Shown here: one piece after another, positions 1 to 8,782 of the stretch
How the letters are laid out: each line of letters opens with the position of its first letter
Position numbering within the stretch: position 1 is the stretch's first letter
Assembly: GCF_001040945.1 (NCBI RefSeq)
Contig: NZ_CP011930.1
Coordinates: 1,612,001 to 1,676,000 of the forward strand
From: Herbaspirillum seropedicae
GTDB lineage: Bacteria; Pseudomonadota; Gammaproteobacteria; Burkholderiales; Burkholderiaceae_D
Length of the DNA stretch: 64,000 bases
Direction of reading: 5' to 3'
Position numbers and translations under genes: made by a program
The notes under the pieces: model-generated
What the model was told of the DNA's origin: nothing
The model's database searches: none
Seen by the model: the letters and a program-made list of their open reading frames with translations, nothing else

Positions 1-87
1 AAAGTCGCGCTGCATGTCGATCACCACCAGCGCCGTGCTGCGCGGATGGAACTGATAGGGATAGGGAAATGCGTCGATGCGGATCAT
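1..87 (-). CDS. isochorismatase-fold amidohydrolase, N-terminal fragment (triuret hydrolase candidate)
   Basis: Only the first 29 codons are in the window; the gene runs off the left edge. The visible N-terminus has the PYPY motif followed by the family beta-strand ending VVIDMQRDF, whose Asp is the first catalytic residue of cysteine hydrolases of the isochorismatase superfamily. It resembles the biuret hydrolase encoded at 1655-2350 in both the PYPxxF lead-in and the VIDMQ strand, so the two may be paralogues. Its ATG overlaps the stop codon of the upstream ABC ATPase (ATGA), so translation is probably coupled and it belongs to the same operon. Known for the family: in Herbaspirillum, triuret is hydrolysed to biuret by a relative of biuret hydrolase. 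Assignment as triuret hydrolase is inference from context; another amidase of the superfamily is possible. Confidence 0.6.
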   Translation of the reverse strand, partial: MIRIDAFPYPYQFHPRSTALVVIDMQRDF

Positions 88-1652
88 GCGGCCTCGGCGT
101 GGGTGGATTGTTGGGCGTGCCCGGCCATCCAGCGGCCCAGGGCGGCGCGGTCCGCGCCTTCTTTGGCCACGTCTTGCGCCACGTGGACGATGCGGCCTTC
201 GGTCATCACCAGGATGCGGTCAGACAGTTCCAGCAGTTCATCCAGGTCTTCGCTCACCAGCAGCACCGCCGCGCCGCGTGCGCGGGCTTGCAGCAGGCGG
301 GCGTGGATGTCGGCGACCGAGGCGAAGTCCAGTCCGAATACCGGATTGGCCACGATGAGCACATTGGCCGCGCCGTCCTGGCCGTCTTCCCCCAGCTCGC
401 GCGCCAGCACGGCGCGCTGCACATTGCCGCCGGAAAGCGTGCCAATGGGACGTTCCGGCACTGGCGGCTTGACGTTGAAGGCGCTGATCAGGGCTTGCGC
501 CTGGCGCTTCATGGCGCTGCGGTCGATGCGCCAGCCGCCGCGCTTGAAGGGCGCGACGTCGAAATTGCGCAAGGCCATGTTCTCGGCCACGCTCATGCCG
601 GCGATGCAGGCATTGCGCAGCGGTTCTTCGGGCAGCGCAAAGACGCGCAGACGACGCATCTCTTCGCGGGTGGCGGCGTAGGGTGCGCCTTCCACGCGGA
701 TCTCGCCCAGCAGGAGGCGGCGCTGGCCCAGCAGGGCTTCCACCAGTTCTTTCTGACCATTGCCGGAGATGCCGGCCAGGCCGACGATCTCACCGCGCCT
801 GACCTGCAGCGACAGCGCACGCACGGCGGCCACGCCGCGATCATTGTTGACCGTCAGGTCCCGCACCTCCAGTCCCACGGACGCCTGCACAGGCACTGCG
901 GGGCGCGCCACCTGCGCCTTCTCTGCGCGGGCCTGGCCCATCATCCAGTGCGCCAGCATATCCGGGCTGGTCTCGGCGACGCGGGCGCTGCCGACCAGGC
1001 GGCCCTTGCGCAACACGGTCACATCGTCGGCATAGGCGCTCACCTCGTGGAACTTGTGCGTGATCATCAGCACGGTCAATTCCTGCTGGCGCGTCAGTGC
1101 ATGCATCAGGCCCAGCACTTCGTCGGCTTCCTGCGGGGTGAGTACGGAGGTTGGTTCGTCCAGGATCAGGAAGCGGCGGCGCAGGTAGAGTTGCTTGAGG
1201 ATTTCCAGCTTCTGCTTCTCGCCAGCGGACAGGCTGCTGACCGTGCGTTCCGGCGACAGTTTGAAGGGCATTTTGGCCATGAATTCTTCCAGCACCGCGC
1301 GCTCGCTGCTCCAGCGGATGCGCCAGGGCAGGTCACCGCGCGCCAGCAGCAGGTTCTCCGCCACGGTGAGGCTGGGCGCCAGCGTGAAGTGCTGGTAGAC
1401 CATGCCGATGCCGAGCTGGTTGGGTACGCGTGCACTGCGGATGTCCACCTCGCGGCGATCGGCCAGGATGCTGCCCTGGTCCAGCGGGCTATAGCCGACC
1501 AGGCCCTTGACCAGGGTGCTCTTGCCCGCGCCGTTCTCGCCCAGCAGGGCGTGGATGGTGCCGGCGCGGATCTTCAGCGAGACCTCATCGAGCGCGCGAA
1601 AGCTGCCGAAGGACTTGCCGGCGTTGATGATCTCCAGCTCGAGGGCATGCAT
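84..1652 (-). CDS. ABC transporter ATP-binding protein with two ATPase domains (BMP/nucleoside-type importer)
   Basis: 522 residues, cytoplasmic ATPase of an importer. Domain 1 has Walker [10 protein letters not shown] (residues 38-46), a signature [10 protein letters not shown] and a Walker B ending [10 protein letters not shown]. Domain 2 has a degenerate Walker A ([10 protein letters not shown]), the signature [10 protein letters not shown] and a Walker B ending [10 protein letters not shown] that lacks the catalytic Glu. That asymmetry is normal for the double ATPases of sugar, nucleoside and BMP-type importers (YufO/NupO-like). The chosen ATG at 1652 lies two bases after the biuH stop; a longer frame to 1793 would run through biuH. 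The 3' end overlaps the next hydrolase by ATGA. With the permeases at 2376-3296 and 3289-4437 and the binding protein at 4466-5563 it completes one transporter, presumably for biuret or a related urea oligomer (inference from the flanking hydrolases). Confidence 0.9.
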   Translation of the reverse strand: MHALELEIINAGKSFGSFRALDEVSLKIRAGTIHALLGENGAGKSTLVKGLVGYSPLDQGSILADRREVDIRSARVPNQLGIGMVYQHFTLAPSLTVAENLLLARGDLPWRIRWSSERAVLEEFMAKMPFKLSPERTVSSLSAGEKQKLEILKQLYLRRRFLILDEPTSVLTPQEADEVLGLMHALTRQQELTVLMITHKFHEVSAYADDVTVLRKGRLVGSARVAETSPDMLAHWMMGQARAEKAQVARPAVPVQASVGLEVRDLTVNNDRGVAAVRALSLQVRRGEIVGLAGISGNGQKELVEALLGQRRLLLGEIRVEGAPYAATREEMRRLRVFALPEEPLRNACIAGMSVAENMALRNFDVAPFKRGGWRIDRSAMKRQAQALISAFNVKPPVPERPIGTLSGGNVQRAVLARELGEDGQDGAANVLIVANPVFGLDFASVADIHARLLQARARGAAVLLVSEDLDELLELSDRILVMTEGRIVHVAQDVAKEGADRAALGRWMAGHAQQSTHAEAA

Positions 1653-1654
1653 GC

Positions 1655-2350
1655 TCAGGCCCCGATCACGGCAATGAGCGCGGCCGAATCCGCGACCGCG
1701 CCGAAGACGCCGCCCTGCATCTTGATCATCGACAGCGCCGCCAGGTGGTTGTTGTAATCGGTCGCGCCGCAGCAGTCCGACAGCATCACGCATTCGAAGC
1801 CACGGTCATTGGCCTCGCGCATGGTGGTATGCACACAGACGTCGGTGGTGATGCCGGTCAGCACGATGTTGCGGATGCCGCGGGTGTGCAAAATCATTTC
1901 CAGATCGGTAGCGCAGAAGGAACCCTTGCCGGGTTTGTCGATGATGATCTCGCCGGCGATGGGGGCCAGTTCGGGAATGATTTCCCAGCCTGGTTCGCCG
2001 CGCACCAGGATGCGGCCGCACGGGCCGGCGTCGCCGATGCCTACGCCATTGGCGCCGATCTGGCGCGAGCGCCAGCGTTTGTTGGCCGGCAGGTCGGAGA
2101 GATCGGGACGATGGCCTTCGCGGGTGTGGATGATGGTGTAGCCGCCGGCGCGCATGGCGGCCAGCACTTTCCTGATCGGCTCGATGGGCGCGCGCGTGAG
2201 CGAGAGGTCGTAGCCCATCTTGTCCACATAGCCGCCGATGCCGCAGAAGTCGGTCTGCATGTCGATGACGATGAGCGCGGTGTTGGCCGGGGTCAGGGCG
2301 CCGTCGTAGGGCCAGGGATAGGGTTCGGCCTGGATGAAGCGTGCGGACAT
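1655..2350 (-). CDS. biuH: biuret amidohydrolase (isochorismatase-like cysteine hydrolase)
   Basis: 231 residues. Predicted to hydrolyse biuret to allophanate (carboxyurea) plus ammonia in the cytoplasm. Asp30 (VIDMQTDF), Lys139 (DKPGKGSF) and Cys172 (TTDVCVHT) fall at the family triad positions, and Gln212 (KMQGGVFG) matches a conserved substrate-pocket glutamine of characterised biuret hydrolases. The signatures [24 protein letters not shown] and DCCGATDY are as I remember them from the rhizobial and Herbaspirillum biuret hydrolases; I could not align them here. A strong ribosome site (AAGGAG) precedes the ATG. The gene sits inside the transporter operon, 25 bases after a permease and 2 bases before the ATPase. 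Allophanate hydrolase, its logical next step, is encoded first in the same operon. Other superfamily members (RutB, N-carbamoylsarcosine amidase) are less likely given the pocket motifs and atzF. Confidence 0.88.
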   Translation of the reverse strand: MSARFIQAEPYPWPYDGALTPANTALIVIDMQTDFCGIGGYVDKMGYDLSLTRAPIEPIRKVLAAMRAGGYTIIHTREGHRPDLSDLPANKRWRSRQIGANGVGIGDAGPCGRILVRGEPGWEIIPELAPIAGEIIIDKPGKGSFCATDLEMILHTRGIRNIVLTGITTDVCVHTTMREANDRGFECVMLSDCCGATDYNNHLAALSMIKMQGGVFGAVADSAALIAVIGA

Positions 2351-2375
2351 GGTTTCTCCTTGGGGATAGACGGAT

Positions 2376-3296
2376 TTATCGGGTCAGGCTCAGTTCGCCC
2401 GGCGCACTCGAGAGCGTGCGGTCGGGGCGGCAGGTCATGATCATGATCAACAGCGTCAGCGCATAGGGCGCGGCATTGAAGAGGTAGTAGCCGGAAGTCA
2501 CGCCGACCGCCTGCAGGGCCGGTCCGAGCGCCCCGGCCGCGCCGAACAGCAGGGCCGCCAAGAGGCAGCGCCACGGTTGCCAGCGCGCAAAGATCACCAG
2601 GGCGACAGCCATCAGGCCCTGACCGCTGGAGAGTCCCTCGTTCCAGCTACCGGGGTAGTACAGCGACAGGTAGGCGCCACCGACAGCGGCCAGGAAGCCG
2701 CCCGCCGCCGTGGCGGCGATGCGCGTGCCGGTGAGCCGATAGCCGAGCGCGCGGGCGGTCTCGGCGTGGTCGCCCACCAGGCGCAGGGCCAGGCCCCAGC
2801 GCGTGGCCGACAGGCCCCATTGCAGCACCAGCGCCAACACCACGCCGATGAAGAACAGGGCATTGATCTGCAGGGCATGGTGCAGGCGGTCATTGCTGCT
2901 CCAGGCGCCGAGGTCGATGGAGGGCAGCATCGGCGCCTGCGGCTGGATGAAGGGTTTGCCGAGGAAGAAGGCCAGGCCCGTGCCCAGCAGCATCAGGGCA
3001 ATGCCGAAGGCGATGTCGTTGACGCGCGGCAGCGAACACACCACGCCATGCAGCACGCCCAGCAGCAGCCCGGTGCATCCGGCCGCCAGCACGCCCAGCC
3101 AGGCCGAGCCGCTGTAGAAGGAAGCGGCATAGCCGGTCATGGCGCCACAGACCAGGATACCTTCCAGGCCCAGGTTCACGCGCCCGCCTTTTTCGGTCAG
3201 GCACTCGCCCAGGCTGACGAACAGAAAAGGCGTGCCGACCCGGATCGCCCCGGCGAACAGCGCCAGCAGCAGGGTGGTGAAATCGATGTCATGCAT
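2376..3296 (-). CDS. ABC transporter permease, BMP/nucleoside type, second subunit
   Basis: 306 residues, almost entirely hydrophobic, with about eight to ten membrane segments. It carries the family block [19 protein letters not shown] near residue 35-55 and the cytoplasmic coupling region [16 protein letters not shown] near 170-187, both typical of the BPD_transp_2 permeases that pair with BMP-family binding proteins (YufQ/NupQ-like). The ATG is preceded by a perfect AAGGAGG. Its first eight bases overlap the end of the first permease gene, so the two are translationally coupled. It would form the inner-membrane channel with the other permease, energised by the double ATPase. The substrate is inferred to be biuret or triuret only from the operon. 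Confidence 0.88.
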   Translation of the reverse strand: MHDIDFTTLLLALFAGAIRVGTPFLFVSLGECLTEKGGRVNLGLEGILVCGAMTGYAASFYSGSAWLGVLAAGCTGLLLGVLHGVVCSLPRVNDIAFGIALMLLGTGLAFFLGKPFIQPQAPMLPSIDLGAWSSNDRLHHALQINALFFIGVVLALVLQWGLSATRWGLALRLVGDHAETARALGYRLTGTRIAATAAGGFLAAVGGAYLSLYYPGSWNEGLSSGQGLMAVALVIFARWQPWRCLLAALLFGAAGALGPALQAVGVTSGYYLFNAAPYALTLLIMIMTCRPDRTLSSAPGELSLTR

Positions 3297-4437
3297 GGCC
3301 GGCCTCCTTGGCGGGGATGACTTGCGCCTGTTGCTGCCAGCGCAGCTTGAGGGCCGCCAGGCGGCCGGTGATGGCTTCCCAGGCCAGCAGGTTGCAGAAC
3401 AGCAGGCCCTGCAGCACCAGGGTGGTGGCGTCGGGCAGGTCCAGGCGCCGTTGCAAGAGGCTGCCGCTGGCTTCTACGCCGCCAATGACGAGCGCGCAGA
3501 CGATGATGGCCAAGGGATTCTGGCGCGCCGCAAACGCCACCAGGATGCCGGAGAAGCCGTAACCCGCCAGCAGCGCACTGGTGGCGCTGCCCTGCACGGC
3601 ACTGACTTCGAACATGCCCGCCAGTCCCGCCGCCGCCCCACCCAGGGCGCAGGCGGTGAGGATGAGGCGATTGACCGGCAGCCCCACCAGCCGCGCTGTG
3701 CGCACATTGCCGCCGACCACGCCCATGGCAAAGCCAGGAACGCTATGGCGCAGGAAGACCCAGGCCGCCAGGCAGGCCAGTGCTCCCCAGGCCAGGCCCC
3801 AGTGGACTTCCAGGCCGGGCATGGAACCTATCAGGTAGGGATCGGGCAAGGGCAGCGTCGAAGGTTTGTTGAGGCTGGCCGGATCGCGCAGCGGTCCTTC
3901 CACCAGATGCTTGAACACCGCCACGGCCAGATAGGAGAGCAGCAGGCTGGCGATGGTCTCGTTGACCCCGCGCCACTGGCGCAGGCCGCCGCACAGGGCA
4001 ATCCACAGGCCGCCGGCCAGCATCGCCGCCAGCGCCATCACCACCAGCATCACCAGCGAGGGCAGGCCCGGCAGCAGTTGCGGCATCACCGCCGCGGCCA
4101 GCCCACCCAGCGCCAGCGCACCTTCGCCGCCGATTACGATCAAGCCCACGCGCGCCGGCAAGGCCACGCACAGCGCCGTCAACAACAGGGGGGCGGCGCG
4201 CTGCAGGGTGTTCTGCCACGCGAACATCGTGCCGAACGCACCCTGGAAGATCAGCAGACAGGCCTCGCCCGCAGGCTTGCCCTGTACCAGCAGGAACAGC
4301 ACGAACAGCAGCAGCGTGCCAGCCAGCGCGCACAGCGTCGGCAGGGCCGGTGCGCTGCCGTTGAGCAGCGCCGAGCGCAGCCGCAGCAGCGGCGAGGTGG
4401 CGGCAGCCGCCACCCCGGGAGCGGGAAGGGAAGTCAT
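3289..4437 (-). CDS. ABC transporter permease, BMP/nucleoside type, first subunit
   Basis: 382 residues with about ten membrane segments, in the BPD_transp_2 family (YufP/NupP-like). Recognisable parts are the IGGEGALALGGL block near residue 102-115, the NETIASLLLSYLAV segment and the GFSGILVAFAARQNPLAI segment. An ATG five codons upstream at 4452 is possible, but the ATG at 4437 has an AGGA seven bases before it and the upstream one has none, so 4437 is preferred. It lies 28 bases after the binding-protein stop and overlaps the next permease. Function follows from the neighbouring binding protein, second permease and double ATPase. Confidence 0.88.
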   Translation of the reverse strand: MTSLPAPGVAAAATSPLLRLRSALLNGSAPALPTLCALAGTLLLFVLFLLVQGKPAGEACLLIFQGAFGTMFAWQNTLQRAAPLLLTALCVALPARVGLIVIGGEGALALGGLAAAVMPQLLPGLPSLVMLVVMALAAMLAGGLWIALCGGLRQWRGVNETIASLLLSYLAVAVFKHLVEGPLRDPASLNKPSTLPLPDPYLIGSMPGLEVHWGLAWGALACLAAWVFLRHSVPGFAMGVVGGNVRTARLVGLPVNRLILTACALGGAAAGLAGMFEVSAVQGSATSALLAGYGFSGILVAFAARQNPLAIIVCALVIGGVEASGSLLQRRLDLPDATTLVLQGLLFCNLLAWEAITGRLAALKLRWQQQAQVIPAKEAGHA

Positions 4438-4465
4438 GAGGCCGTCCTGCATCAGCGATCGGGGA

Positions 4466-5563
4466 TCAGACCTGGCCGACCACGCCGGCCACCAGGTAAT
4501 TCATCTTCTCCAGCACCACGTCGGTCTGGACTTGCGTGGTGCCGGCCGGGATCACGGTATTGCCCTTGTTGTCCTTGATCGGGCCCTTGAAGATCTGGAA
4601 CTTCCCGGCCAGCATCTGCGCCTTGATCTCGTCGGCCTTCTTCTTGGCTGGTGCGCTCACGGCTGCGCCGTAGGGCGACATCTTGACGAAGTTGTCCTTC
4701 AAGCCGCCGCGCAGGAAATTGATCATCGGCTTGCCTTCCAGCGTGGCCTTGACGATCTCGGTGTAGGGCGTGGCCCAGTTCCACTCAGCGCCGGTGAGAT
4801 AGCCCTTGGGCGCGAGCGAAGCCTGGCTGGCGTGATAGCCGGTGGTCATGACGCCGCGCTTTTCGGCGGTCTCGACGATCACCTTGGGGCCATCGACGTG
4901 GCAGGTGATGACATCGCAACCCTGGTCGATCAGGCTGTTGGCGGCTTCGGCTTCCTTGACCGGGAGCGACCAGTCACCGGTGAAGATGACGTGGCAGGTA
5001 ATGGCCGGATCGACCGACTGCGCGCCTAGGGTGAAGGCGTTGATGTTGCGCAGCACCTGCGGGATCGGCTTGGCGGCAATGAAGGCCAGCTTCTTGCTCT
5101 TGCTCATGTAGCCGGCCACCACGCCCGAGAGGTATTCGCACTCTTCGATGTAGCCGAAGTAGCTGCCCACGTTCATGGGGTGCTTGCCGGCGGTCCACAG
5201 GCCGCCGCAGTGGGCGATGCGCACCTTGGGGTATTTCTCGGCGATCTTGAGCACGTGCGGATCGAAGTAGCCGAACGAGGTGGGGAAGAGCAGGGTGGCG
5301 CCATCCTGTTGGATCATGGCTTCCATGGTCTTTTGCACGGCCACGGTCTCGGGCACTTTTTCTTCCTCGATCACCTTCACGCCGGGCATCTTCTTGATGA
5401 CGGCCGCCGCCTGCGCATGCGACTGGTTGTAGCCGAAGTCATCGCGCGCACCGACGTAGATGAAGCCCACGGTCAAGGGACCTGCGGCCAGCAGCTCCAG
5501 CGGGAAGGCAGCGCCCAGGGCGGCGGCTCCGGACAGTTTCAGAAAATCGCGGCGGTTTTTCAT
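4466..5563 (-). CDS. BMP-family ABC transporter substrate-binding protein, Tat-type signal
   Basis: 365 residues. The N-terminus reads MKNRRDFLKLSG followed by a hydrophobic stretch and LLAAG. This is a twin-arginine (RRxFLK) signal and suggests folded export to the periplasm. The mature part is a PBP1/BMP (basic membrane protein, Med) fold: GFIYVGARDDFGYNQSH near residue 47-65, a GYIEECEYLSGVVAGYMSKSKK block near 152-173, and a TGDW-containing hinge. The ATG at 5563 is chosen because the signal starts there; a frame from 5608 would add 15 residues before it. A spacer of roughly 80 bases separates it from the small ORF behind atzF. BMP proteins are best known for nucleosides, but relatives bind other small N-rich molecules; between atzF and biuH a biuret- or triuret-type ligand is the simplest inference. 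Confidence 0.87.
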   Translation of the reverse strand: MKNRRDFLKLSGAAALGAAFPLELLAAGPLTVGFIYVGARDDFGYNQSHAQAAAVIKKMPGVKVIEEEKVPETVAVQKTMEAMIQQDGATLLFPTSFGYFDPHVLKIAEKYPKVRIAHCGGLWTAGKHPMNVGSYFGYIEECEYLSGVVAGYMSKSKKLAFIAAKPIPQVLRNINAFTLGAQSVDPAITCHVIFTGDWSLPVKEAEAANSLIDQGCDVITCHVDGPKVIVETAEKRGVMTTGYHASQASLAPKGYLTGAEWNWATPYTEIVKATLEGKPMINFLRGGLKDNFVKMSPYGAAVSAPAKKKADEIKAQMLAGKFQIFKGPIKDNKGNTVIPAGTTQVQTDVVLEKMNYLVAGVVGQV

Positions 5564-5644
5564 GGTGGTGCTCCAGTGTGATCGTGGATGGTTGGGGTGG
5601 GGCAACATGGCGTGAGGTCAGTCACTGACTTGTCACTAAGTACA

Positions 5645-5737
5645 TCAATTGGCCGTTCGGACTGATACGGCCCTGCCGCTACTCAGGACGAACGGCAGCC
5701 AGGGCAAAGCTTTCTCGAGATAATGGTTCGCGCTCAT
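5645..5737 (-). CDS. 30-codon ORF coupled to the atzF stop codon (hypothetical peptide or gene remnant)
   Basis: The ATG overlaps the TGA of atzF as ATGA and the frame runs 30 codons to a TGA at 5645. The peptide begins MSANHYLEKALPWLPFVL and ends with a Val/Arg-rich tail; I recognise no family. ATGA coupling usually marks a real downstream cistron, so this is either a tiny translated peptide or the 5' stub of a larger gene lost by deletion before the binding-protein gene. Length alone gives no statistical support. Confidence 0.35.
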   Translation of the reverse strand: MSANHYLEKALPWLPFVLSSGRAVSVRTAN

Positions 5738-7569
5738 TGCGGCGCCTTGTTCAGCGCATTGAGATAGTTGATCCACCCGCCGTGGTGGGTGATGTCGGTG
5801 GCATCGGCAATGCCGGCCGGTTCGCAGATGAAGCCCTTGACGCTGCTGCCGTCTTCCAGCTCCACCGTGCCTATGCCCAGCGGTGCGGGAATGGCGGCCA
5901 CGAAAGCGCCGACATGGCGCAGCGGCATTTCCCAGACTTCCACGGCAATGGCCGCGCCGTCTGCGCCTGCGGTGCGCGCCAGGCCCGGCTTGGGAGGCGC
6001 GCTGTTGGCCAGGGCGTAGAGGCGATAGCGCGGCGCGGTGCGGGTGCTGGCCAGACGGCGCGCGCCTGCTTCCAGCAACTGCCAGTTCAGCGGCTGGCCG
6101 CTCAGGTGGGCGCCGACCACGCACAGCCGGATCGTCTCTTCGGTGAAGGGCAGGGGCGCGCTAGCAACGGCGTCGGCCTGGGCGGCGCCACCGAGCTGAT
6201 GCTGCAGGCGCGCACCCGCCTCGGCCAGCAAGTGATCGGCCCCGGCCGGACCGATCAGGGTCACGCCGGCGGGCAGGCCGTCGTTCCTCCACAGGCCGGG
6301 GATGGCCAGGGCGGACATGTCCATCAGGTTGACGAAGTTGGTGTAGTAGCCCAGTTGCGAGTTGCGTCTGACCGGATCGGCCTGGACCTCGGCGATGGTG
6401 GGCATGCCCGTGGTGGTCGGCACCAGCATCAGGTCAGCGCCTTCCAGCAACTGCTCGGCCTGGCGGCGCAGCTCGGCCAGGCGGTACTGGCCCTGGAAGG
6501 CTGCCACGGCGTCATAGTCGGCGGCCTGGGCAGTGATCTCGCGCACCACCGGATGCACCGCCTGCGGCTGCTTCACGAAGAAATCGCCCAGCGCCGCGCG
6601 GCGCTCGGCCACCCATGGCCCTTGATACAGCAAGCGCGCAGCGTCGGCGAAGGGCGCAAAGGGAATCCGCGCTAGGGTCACTCCAGGCAGTTCGGCGATC
6701 CGGGCCAGGGTGCGGTCCCAGGCATCCTGGGCGGCCAGGTCGCCGTAGAACTCGGTGGCGGCCGGGATGGCAATGCGATAGCCCCGGCGCTTGAGCCCCA
6801 GCATGGGCAGCTTGCGCGCATAGGCGTCGGCAGCGTCGTAGCCGGCGGCGCTGTGCAGCACATGCCAGGCATCGGCGACGTCGTGGGCGAAGATGGAGAT
6901 GCAGTCCAGCGTGCGGCAGGCCGGCACCAGGCCCTGCGCGCTGATCAGGCCACGGCTGGGTTTGAGTCCGACCAGATGGTTGAAGGCGGCCGGAATGCGC
7001 CCCGAGCCGGCGGTATCGGTGCCCAGTGCAAACATCACCTGGCCCAGCGCCACCGCCACAGCGGAGCCGGAACTGGAGCCACCCGAGACGTAATCCGGAG
7101 CAATCGCATTGCGCACCGCGCCGTAAGGCGAGCGCACGCCGACCAGGCCGGTAGCGAACTGGTCCAGGTTGGTCTTGCCCACCAGCAGCGCACCGGCCGC
7201 CTGCAGGCGTTGCACGACCGTGGCGCTGGTCTCTGCCACCCGGCTGAACTCGGGACAGGCCGCCGTGGTGGGCATGCCGGCCACATCGATGTTGTCCTTG
7301 ACGGCAAAGGGAATGCCAAACAAAGGCATGCTCTCCAGCACCGTCTCGCCCTTGATCTGCCACATCAGGTCCAGTGCGGCGGCCTGCTGCTTCAACTGCT
7401 TGGCCGGCACACGGCTGATCCAGACTTCCTCGCGGTCGGCCTGCTCGATCAGCGCCAGCAAGCTGGCCACGGTCTTGCCGGGCGTGCTGCTGCCATTGCG
7501 ATAGGCAGCCAGGGTGGAGGCGATGGTGACAGGGGCAGCGACTTGTTGCGGAATATGGGCAGGCTTCAT
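5734..7569 (-). CDS. atzF: allophanate hydrolase
   Basis: 611 residues. Converts allophanate to ammonia and CO2, the last step of biuret, cyanurate and urea-carboxylase routes. The amidase-signature domain (about residues 25-460) carries the Ser-cisSer-Lys triad at Lys91 (AVKDNIDVAGMPTTA), Ser165 (SGGSSSGSA) and Ser189 (TDTAGSGR). These are the same residue numbers I recall for the Pseudomonas AtzF. The C-terminal domain (about 460-611) contains VVGAHLSGQPLN, TAPRYRLYAL and PLGIGTVELEDGSSVKGF, the AtzF-type second domain, so this is the full-length two-domain enzyme and not a truncated amidase. It is the first gene of the operon after rsmE. The ATG has no obvious Shine-Dalgarno sequence; a palindrome begins five bases upstream, so regulator binding and start selection may be linked. 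Confidence 0.95.
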   Translation of the reverse strand: MKPAHIPQQVAAPVTIASTLAAYRNGSSTPGKTVASLLALIEQADREEVWISRVPAKQLKQQAAALDLMWQIKGETVLESMPLFGIPFAVKDNIDVAGMPTTAACPEFSRVAETSATVVQRLQAAGALLVGKTNLDQFATGLVGVRSPYGAVRNAIAPDYVSGGSSSGSAVAVALGQVMFALGTDTAGSGRIPAAFNHLVGLKPSRGLISAQGLVPACRTLDCISIFAHDVADAWHVLHSAAGYDAADAYARKLPMLGLKRRGYRIAIPAATEFYGDLAAQDAWDRTLARIAELPGVTLARIPFAPFADAARLLYQGPWVAERRAALGDFFVKQPQAVHPVVREITAQAADYDAVAAFQGQYRLAELRRQAEQLLEGADLMLVPTTTGMPTIAEVQADPVRRNSQLGYYTNFVNLMDMSALAIPGLWRNDGLPAGVTLIGPAGADHLLAEAGARLQHQLGGAAQADAVASAPLPFTEETIRLCVVGAHLSGQPLNWQLLEAGARRLASTRTAPRYRLYALANSAPPKPGLARTAGADGAAIAVEVWEMPLRHVGAFVAAIPAPLGIGTVELEDGSSVKGFICEPAGIADATDITHHGGWINYLNALNKAPQ

Positions 7570-7573
7570 GTTG

Positions 7574-7605
7574 GATATTCAAACTTGAATACAAGATTGA
7601 ATATC
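7574..7605. promoter_or_regulatory. 32-bp palindrome in front of atzF, probable operator
   Basis: The outer arms GATATTCAA (7574-7582) and TTGAATATC (7597-7605) are exact inverted repeats, and the core CTTGAATACAAG (7584-7595) is a second near-palindrome on the same centre. In total 14 of 16 base pairs about the 7589/7590 axis are complementary. The form (AT-rich ends, TTG...CAA core) fits operators of dimeric regulators such as the GntR/FadR family (inference). It lies immediately upstream of the atzF start codon. The rest of the rsmE-atzF gap (7606-7856) holds no ORF I can support; no regulator gene is in the window. Confidence 0.6.
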
Positions 7606-7856
7606 GTTAAGCAGGAGCCATGCCAGATCGCTACCTGGACCTGGCTGGTCCTGGCAAAGCCAGGCGGGGAAAGGCGGGGCGGCCATCCTTGCCGGGTGGT
7701 ATCAATGGGTTCAGCGGGTGAGATGCTGCAGTGGCGATTCAAATTGGTGAGGCTTGCGCTCCTTTGGGGAGGGGGAGAATAGCTTACGCACGTTCAGGCA
7801 GCAGGCCGGTTGCATGGTGTAGGCGCAACAGGCTCCATGGCGAGGGGGGAAACCGC

Positions 7857-8582
7857 TCAGAGCTCGCCCCACACCGCATTCAAGGCGGCCAGCGCAGCCA
7901 GCCCCGCTGTCTCGGTGCGCAGCACACGGCTGCCCATGGACAGCATCAGCGCACCTTGGGCGCAGGCCAGTTCCTCTTCCTCGTCGCTGAAGCCGCCTTC
8001 CGGGCCGACCACCAGCGTCACGGCCTGTGGTGGATGGTGGCGCGCCCAGCCCGACAACGGCTCGGCGCCGCGCGGCGAGAGCAGGATGCGGCGGTGCAGG
8101 TCGCTCTGGGCGATCCAGCGCTTGAATTCGGTCACTTCCCCCAGATGAGGCAGGCGGTTGCGCCCGCATTGCTCGGCGGCGGCGTGGATGATGCCTTGCC
8201 AGTGCGCCTGCTTCTTTTCGGCGCGCTCGCCCGAGAGCCGCACCACGCAACGCTGGGCGGCCAGCGGTTGCAGGGCGGTGGCGCCCAGTTCCACGGCCTT
8301 CTCGACGATCCAGTCCATCTTGGCGCCTTCCGGCAAGGCCTGGGCCAGGGTCAGCGCATAGGGCAGCTCGGCTTCGCGGGGGGAAAAGGTCTTCACTTGC
8401 GCGTGGGCACGCTTCTTCTCGACGGCGCTCAGGGTGGCGGTGTATTCGCCGCCCTCGCCATTGAACAGGGTGATGGCGTCGCCTGGCTGCAGGCGCAGCA
8501 CATGGATGTGGTGGGCGATCTGCTCCGGCAGGACCAGGTCCGAACCGATACCGAGGGCTTGCGGGAGATGGAAACGGGGCAT
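7857..8582 (-). CDS. rsmE: 16S rRNA (uracil1498-N3)-methyltransferase RsmE
   Basis: 241 residues. Methylates N3 of U1498 in 16S rRNA using SAM. The N-terminal PUA-like part contains HHIHVLRLQPGDAITLFNGEGGEY (about 22-45). The C-terminal SPOUT knot has QALPEGAKMDWIVEKAVELGA (about 83-103), the GPEGGFSDEEEELA loop (about 189-202) and the SAM-binding LGSRVLRTETA-type block, here MGSRVLRTETAGLAAL near 213-228. The start is the ATG of MPRFHLP at 8582; a 36-residue upstream extension has no family character. It is divergent from tkt and 287 bases upstream of atzF, and probably transcribed independently of the biuret operon. Confidence 0.95.
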   Translation of the reverse strand: MPRFHLPQALGIGSDLVLPEQIAHHIHVLRLQPGDAITLFNGEGGEYTATLSAVEKKRAHAQVKTFSPREAELPYALTLAQALPEGAKMDWIVEKAVELGATALQPLAAQRCVVRLSGERAEKKQAHWQGIIHAAAEQCGRNRLPHLGEVTEFKRWIAQSDLHRRILLSPRGAEPLSGWARHHPPQAVTLVVGPEGGFSDEEEELACAQGALMLSMGSRVLRTETAGLAALAALNAVWGEL

Positions 8583-8782
8583 GGACGGGTCCTGAAGGCA
8601 GTGAGCGGGGGAAACATTGTCAATACAGCCATGCGGCTGGCCCTGAATTTTAATCCCCCCGGCGCACTCTGGTAAAATACGGCCCCGCACTTGCCTCGGC
8701 CTTCCGGGGCGGGTGGATTGGCTTCAGAACCCCGATTTGTGCGCCAGGCGGCGCTTCCAGCAAAGCAAACTCAGACATCGAC

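Noticed and set aside
69..1757. 562-codon open frame on the plus strand opposite the ABC ATPase and biuH
   Set aside because: Translation is Gln/His/Ala/Gly-rich without domains; it mirrors codon bias of the minus-strand genes.
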